Origin: Anaerolineae bacterium
GTDB taxonomy: Bacteria > Chloroflexota > Anaerolineae > B4-G1 > SLSP01
Direction of reading: 5' to 3'
Assembly (NCBI GenBank): GCA_016927095.1
Contig: JAFGNI010000351.1
Location: 1-7,446 of the forward strand
Length of the DNA stretch: 7,446 nucleotides
Within the stretch, counting starts at the first letter, position 1. Every line of letters starts with the position of its first letter. Shown in pieces: positions 1 through 4,500 of the stretch. The notes below the pieces were generated by a model. That model ran no database searches, was not told the DNA's origin, and worked only from the letters and a program-made list of their open reading frames with translations. The position numbers were made by a program, and so were the translations under genes.

Positions 1-188
1 CCGCTGCCGTCCGTGGTGGCGTCGACTCTGGCGTTGTGGATCACGACCGGCACCCCATCGGCGGTCAGGTGCACATCCAGCTCGACGCCATCGGCGCCGG
101 CGTCCCGAGCCAACCGGAAGGCTGCGAGTGTGTTCTCGGGCGCGTGAGCGCTTGCGCCGCGATGCCCAATGACCAGCGGACGATGCAA
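1..188 (-). CDS. Glycerophosphodiester phosphodiesterase, N-terminal part (3' end beyond window)
   Basis: Only the first 62 codons are present. They carry the N-terminal signature of the GDPD family: [18 protein letters not shown] (residues 3-20, with the catalytic HR pair at 9-10), then [13 protein letters not shown] (33-45, metal-binding Glu36 and Asp38) and [15 protein letters not shown] (48-62, with the second catalytic His at 51). GDPD enzymes split glycerophosphodiesters into glycerol-3-phosphate and an alcohol, using a metal ion. The residue after His51 is Asn where Asp is most usual. The start is uncertain: TTG at 188 puts [10 protein letters not shown] right at the N-terminus, which is typical, but it has no clear ribosome binding site. 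An in-frame GTG at 251 would overlap the ATPase gene by 32 bases, and an ATG at 196 is in another frame. With the TTG start there is no signal peptide, suggesting a cytoplasmic enzyme. It may be translated from the same message as the ATPase. Confidence 0.9.
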   Translation of the reverse strand, partial: MHRPLVIGHRGASAHAPENTLAAFRLARDAGADGVELDVHLTADGVPVVIHNARVDATTDGS

Positions 189-199
189 TGACCATGCGG

Positions 200-214
200 G
201 GCCGAACTTCGGCC
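200..214 (-). promoter_or_regulatory. Inverted repeat (hairpin) between ATPase stop and GDPD start
   Basis: The minus strand reads GGCCGAA-G-TTCGGCC, a perfect inverted repeat with 7-base arms and one central base. In RNA it could fold as a 5-6 bp GC-rich stem with a 3-5 base loop. It begins 5 bases after the ATPase stop codon and ends 11 bases before the TTG proposed for the GDPD gene. No T-run follows (the next bases are CCGCATGG), so it is not a standard intrinsic terminator. It could damp expression of the GDPD or protect the upstream message; if the GDPD starts further upstream it would lie inside the coding sequence. Confidence 0.45.
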
Positions 215-219
215 TCGTG

Positions 220-1503
220 TCAGAACTCCACGAAGTAGCTATAGGCTGCACGATCGATCAACTCCTTGCTCAGGCTTGGTGGCACGCTGAGGTAGTTAGC
301 GATATCGATGATCTGATCCAGCAAGTCGCGCGCGTGACATGCCCTTGGAGGACGGTTCGTCTTGATGTAGTGCTCGCGTATCAGATAGGCAAGCGCAGCA
401 TCCGGCACCTGCACGTCCTTTGACGCTGCCACCCGCCTGAAGATCTCCGCATATTCCTCCCAGGTCGGGTTCTTCACCTCGATCTTGTGGCGGATCCGCC
501 GCAAGAACGCTTCGTCGACCAACTCCTGAGGCTCCAGATTCGTGGAAAAGACGATCAGTACTTCAAAGGGCACCTCGAACTTGCGCCCGGTATGCAGGGT
601 CATGAAGTCAATGCGTTTCTCCAATGGCACAATCCAGCGGTTCAGAAGGTCAGTAGGGCGCACGGTCTGTCGCCCAAAGTCGTCGATGAGGAAGATGCCG
701 CCGTTCGCTTTGACCTGGTAGGGCGCCTCGTAGTACCGGTAGTCTGCGTTGTAAGTCAGATCCAGCCCATCCATCGTCAACTCGCCGCCGACAACAATGA
801 AGGGCCGCTTGATCTTGATCCAGCGTGCGTCCACGCGATGGGGTTGGCTCTCATCCACCACGGTGTGGTTGACATCATCAAAGAGCTTGATCACCTGCCC
901 TTCGACTTCCACAGCATAGGGGATGTACATGTCCCCTTCCATCAACAGGCTGCCGATGGCCTCCGCAATGGAGGTCTTGCCATTGCCTGGCGGGCCAAAG
1001 AGGAAGATGGATCGCCCCGAGTTGATCGCCGGCCCTATCTGCTCAAAGGTGTCTTCGTTGAACACCAAGTGGGCAAGAGCGCGACGCAGTTGGCGCTGCT
1101 GCACCAGAACATCACGTAGGCCCTGTTTCCGGATCGCGTTGATATAGGACATCAGAGGCACAGGGGCTGCACCGGTGTACTGCCCGCGCTCAAGCGCGTC
1201 TCTAGCCATATCCCGCCCCCGGCTCGTTAGCACGTACTCGTAGGTTGACTCCGAGAAGCCCCCTCGGCCTGTCGCACTGCGGACCTCGCACAACTGCTCT
1301 CGCCGCAGGAATTCCAGGACCACCGAGACCACATTCGCAAATGGCAAGCCCATCCGGACTCCAAGGTCGCGTCCCGTCAGATAGCTTTCATAGTAGAAGA
1401 TCTTGAGCGCAAGGTCCGACAGAAGACCCATGCTCAGTCCCGTCTCCTCCACCGAGCGCGGGGGAAGCGGCATGAAACCCTCTTTGTTAGCTGATGTCTG
1501 CAT
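220..1503 (-). CDS. AAA+ family ATPase with N-terminal winged-helix-like region
   Basis: The 427-residue protein is complete; its ATG has a strong ribosome binding site. Residues about 20-110 look like a winged helix: helical [20 protein letters not shown], then a basic-glycine wing and a [10 protein letters not shown] strand. A linker ([15 protein letters not shown]) leads to the ATPase core: Walker A GPPGNGKT (170-177), Walker B IFLIDD (270-275, with Asp instead of the usual Glu at the second acidic place), sensor 1 STN (320-322), arginine-finger candidates in AFLRRIRHK (332-340) and a sensor-2 region [14 protein letters not shown] (383-396). There is no signal peptide or membrane segment, so it should be cytoplasmic. 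Proteins of this build recur in bacteria as generic AAA ATPases; I do not know an established name or substrate. It follows the macroglobulin gene by 67 bases and is probably in the same transcript. The AAA+ assignment is firm; the role is unknown. Confidence 0.93.
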   Translation of the reverse strand: MQTSANKEGFMPLPPRSVEETGLSMGLLSDLALKIFYYESYLTGRDLGVRMGLPFANVVSVVLEFLRREQLCEVRSATGRGGFSESTYEYVLTSRGRDMARDALERGQYTGAAPVPLMSYINAIRKQGLRDVLVQQRQLRRALAHLVFNEDTFEQIGPAINSGRSIFLFGPPGNGKTSIAEAIGSLLMEGDMYIPYAVEVEGQVIKLFDDVNHTVVDESQPHRVDARWIKIKRPFIVVGGELTMDGLDLTYNADYRYYEAPYQVKANGGIFLIDDFGRQTVRPTDLLNRWIVPLEKRIDFMTLHTGRKFEVPFEVLIVFSTNLEPQELVDEAFLRRIRHKIEVKNPTWEEYAEIFRRVAASKDVQVPDAALAYLIREHYIKTNRPPRACHARDLLDQIIDIANYLSVPPSLSKELIDRAAYSYFVEF

Positions 1504-1570
1504 AGTCAGCCTGTCCTCCTCAAGTACCCGTGAACACGGTCACAGCTACAGCAGTCTACAGCCTTATGCC
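1504..1570 (-). other. Intergenic spacer between macroglobulin and ATPase genes
   Basis: This 67-base gap has no hairpin with a following T-run and no convincing -35/-10 pair on the minus strand, so read-through from the macroglobulin gene into the ATPase gene is the simplest reading. It holds two direct copies of CTGTAG (1556-1561 and 1546-1551, minus strand, 10 bases apart), a small dyad CCGTG-TT-CACGG (1528-1539) and the ATPase ribosome binding site. Confidence 0.6.
1514..1521 (-). promoter_or_regulatory. Shine-Dalgarno site of the AAA+ ATPase gene
   Basis: The minus strand reads GAGGAGGA here, a near-perfect anti-16S complement, with 10 bases between it and the ATG at 1503-1501. This fixes the start at that ATG rather than at the in-frame ATG codons 10 and 24 residues further in. 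Confidence 0.8.
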
Positions 1571-4500
1571 TCAGTCCGCCAGCTGCGCTACGACCGCGAC
1601 CTGATCCACCACCGTCTGTGCTCTCACCTCCGGGAAGAAACGTTCAGCAGCGGTAGCAGATAAAGCACGATAGGAGCCTGGAATCGCTGCCCGCAGCGTG
1701 TACACGACCTCGTAGGTGCCAGCTGGTAACCTCTCGGCGAGGAACACAGCGGCAGTCTCGCCGATTTCCGCCGGCAGGAAGGACGATCGAGACAAAGTGT
1801 CTCGGGAGTCCGAAGCAGCCTCCACGTTCCCCAGCTCAGGGCCCGCCGCACTCCCAAGACTCAGCAGTCCGCGATCATCATAGACTGCCTCGAAGCCAGC
1901 CGGATAGGGATCTTCTAGCTCCACGAAGTGTCGCGTCTCGGGAACCGTGACCAACAAGCGCACGTCGACCAACTGCCCCACGCTGACACGCTCAGCGGGT
2001 ACACACGGGCTATCCTTTGAGCTCTGGAGGGCGATCGTCTCCGATGTCCTGAGGCAGTATCGGCGAGATAGCGCCAATCCTCGGCTCTGCGCCGGCACCT
2101 CACTGTCCACCGTCAGGACAAGGTCGAGCAGACCTGTGTAGGTCAGTGCTTGGTCGGCCCCCGATTCGTAGCCAATCTCCAGAACATTCGTACCCCGCAG
2201 CAAGCCTTCGTCATCTTCCTCGGCACCAAGCCGAAGCACCGCACCGACCGCGGATTGGTCGGGATCAGCCACGTTCTGCGGCAGGCTGACGGGCTGTCCG
2301 TTGAGCGTGACACGAACCATGCCGGCTTCGCCCACAGGATCACCCCGCAACTCGACGTAGCGGGCAAGTGCGCTGAGGGCCCAGGCGTTCTCGTAGGCTG
2401 TCGACCAGAATGCGCCACTGCGGGTCGCCAACAGCCACTCGATCGCTGGCGTAAGCTCCTCCGCGTCCGGCTCAAGGACAGCCAGCGCGTCGACAATGAC
2501 TGCCGTCAACTGGACGCTCGTGGTCCACCGCTCTGGATCGATCTCCTCCCAGTGAACTGCCTTGTCCCTGACTACGGCCTCCGACCGGATCTCGTCGAGC
2601 AGGGTCGCGATACGCGTGTCCGAGGGGTCCTGCAGGTTGTAGGCCACGGCAAGATGCGCGCGCCCTTCGAGACCCAACTCCTGCCGATCCGAGTAGAGGC
2701 CCGATCCGGCCCCCTGGGGCCAGGGCCAGCCGGCCTCAGATAGGACTCGCAGACCTAACGCGTAGTGCGGATGCCGCAGCTCCGCAGCCATACCCCGAGC
2801 AATCGTCTCCGTAACATAGGATAGGGCCGCCTCCATCCTGTCGGGCCGGACCGCGAACCCCGCGGTCTCGGCACACTGCAGGGCGTGAACCACGTAGGAG
2901 GTCAGATGCAGGTTGCTCGAATCGCGCCACCACCCCCAGCCTCCGTCGGGACTCTGACGTATATAGAGCCACGCCAAAGCTTCAGCGATTCCCTCGACAT
3001 CGCTGCCCTCCCCGGCACCGTAAGAGCTGGGATCCGCGGTGTTCTCTGGCTGGCGAGCGAGAGCCCCGAATCTAGCCACCGCGGGCAGGAGCTGGTTGGC
3101 ACACGCATCGACTTGCTTGCGACATGTCTGCGCTAACAGAGGAGAGTCCAATAACACACTGGTGAAGCTGGGCCTCAGCCTGAGTTGCAGGGCCGTCCCG
3201 TCGCCTGCCGTGACCGGCACGTCCACCACCTCGATGCTCACCCCACCAGGTGCGACACTCCCCGAGAAACCGACCGGGTCGGAAGTAAGCGCCTGAGCGA
3301 TCGGTATGCCCTCCAGTCCTGATGTGCCATAGGTTGGCCGGCTAGCGTCGGCCAAGGCGCCACTCCGCGCAGTAAACGTCATCTGCGCGACACCATCCGG
3401 GCTCTGCAGGACCTCGACGGGCCACGAGATACGCCTCAGACTGCCAGCCCCTACTGTGATTTGCTTCAGCTCCGGTGTGGCAACCCTCAGGCCAGAATCC
3501 ACGGACAGCCCCACCTGTACGACCCTATCCTCATCCAGGGTGTTGTGTACTAGCGTCGCTACTTCCGTCTTGTCACCGACTACAAGGAATCGCGGCGTGA
3601 CTGGACGGAGAAACAGAGGCTTTTCGACCGCAAGGGTCGCCTGACCCTCACCGACCTTGCTATCCGGCGTGACAGCCCAAGCGCGCACATCCCACGTGGT
3701 GAGGGAGGTGGGTAAGGTGAAAACCGCCGTTGCCGTGCCAAGCACATCCGTGCGGAGTTCGGTGGTCCAATACGCCGTGTCAACAAAGTTCCGCCGCGGT
3801 ACAACCTCATCCTGAGCAGACGCATCTTCGGCGTCTCCTCGTACACCGAGCGATGCCGTAGCCCCGAGCTCCCCAGGCATTACCAGGTCTAGCTGCGGCA
3901 GTGCAGCAACACCAAGGTCCGCCGCGACCAATAGACCATCGCCAGTGAGCACTCTCAGAGGGCGGTTACCATAGAATACCGTCGAGAGCGAAGGCCTCGA
4001 CCAGTCGGTGAGGGCCGACGCCGCGTGATCGACCACAGCCAACGTAACGTCAGCCTCGATAGGATTGCCCTGATGATCTTCAGTCCGGATCACCAGTTCC
4101 ACCATCTCTCCTGGCCCGTACAGCCCGCCTCGTGCCTCAACATCGACACTCAGCAACTGCGCAGCAGGATCCACAGCCAGTTCGGTATAGCCCACCATGC
4201 CGCGCGCCGGCGCTGTTTCAGTGGCAGGCTGAACCACAACACACGACACATAGACGTTGGGAACATAGGTCTCCAGGATCGGGATCTCTAGGATCGGGTT
4301 GGGTGTATCAAAGACATGGCGTTCCGCCGAGATCACGCCGTTTCGCTCCACAGTCACGAGCACCTGGTAGACGCCGTCTAGGTTGGCAGGCACCAGCACT
4401 TTCGCAACATCGCCAACTTGATAAGCTTCGGCGTCGGTCACCAGCTCCAGTTGTGCATCACGATTGCGCCAGCCATCGCCCTCATCGCCCCCCACCCACA

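Noticed and set aside
487..1119. Open frame of 210 codons on the plus strand opposite the ATPase gene
   Set aside because: It is fully antisense to a well-supported AAA+ gene, has no recognisable domain and is explained by codon bias in GC-rich DNA.
1528..1539. Dyad CCGTG-TT-CACGG as a transcription terminator between the macroglobulin and ATPase genes
   Set aside because: The arms are only five bases, the two-base loop is too small for a stable RNA hairpin and no T-run follows.
2150..2743. Open frame of 197 codons on the plus strand opposite the macroglobulin gene
   Set aside because: It is antisense to conserved toroid-domain coding sequence and has no family features; judged a shadow frame.
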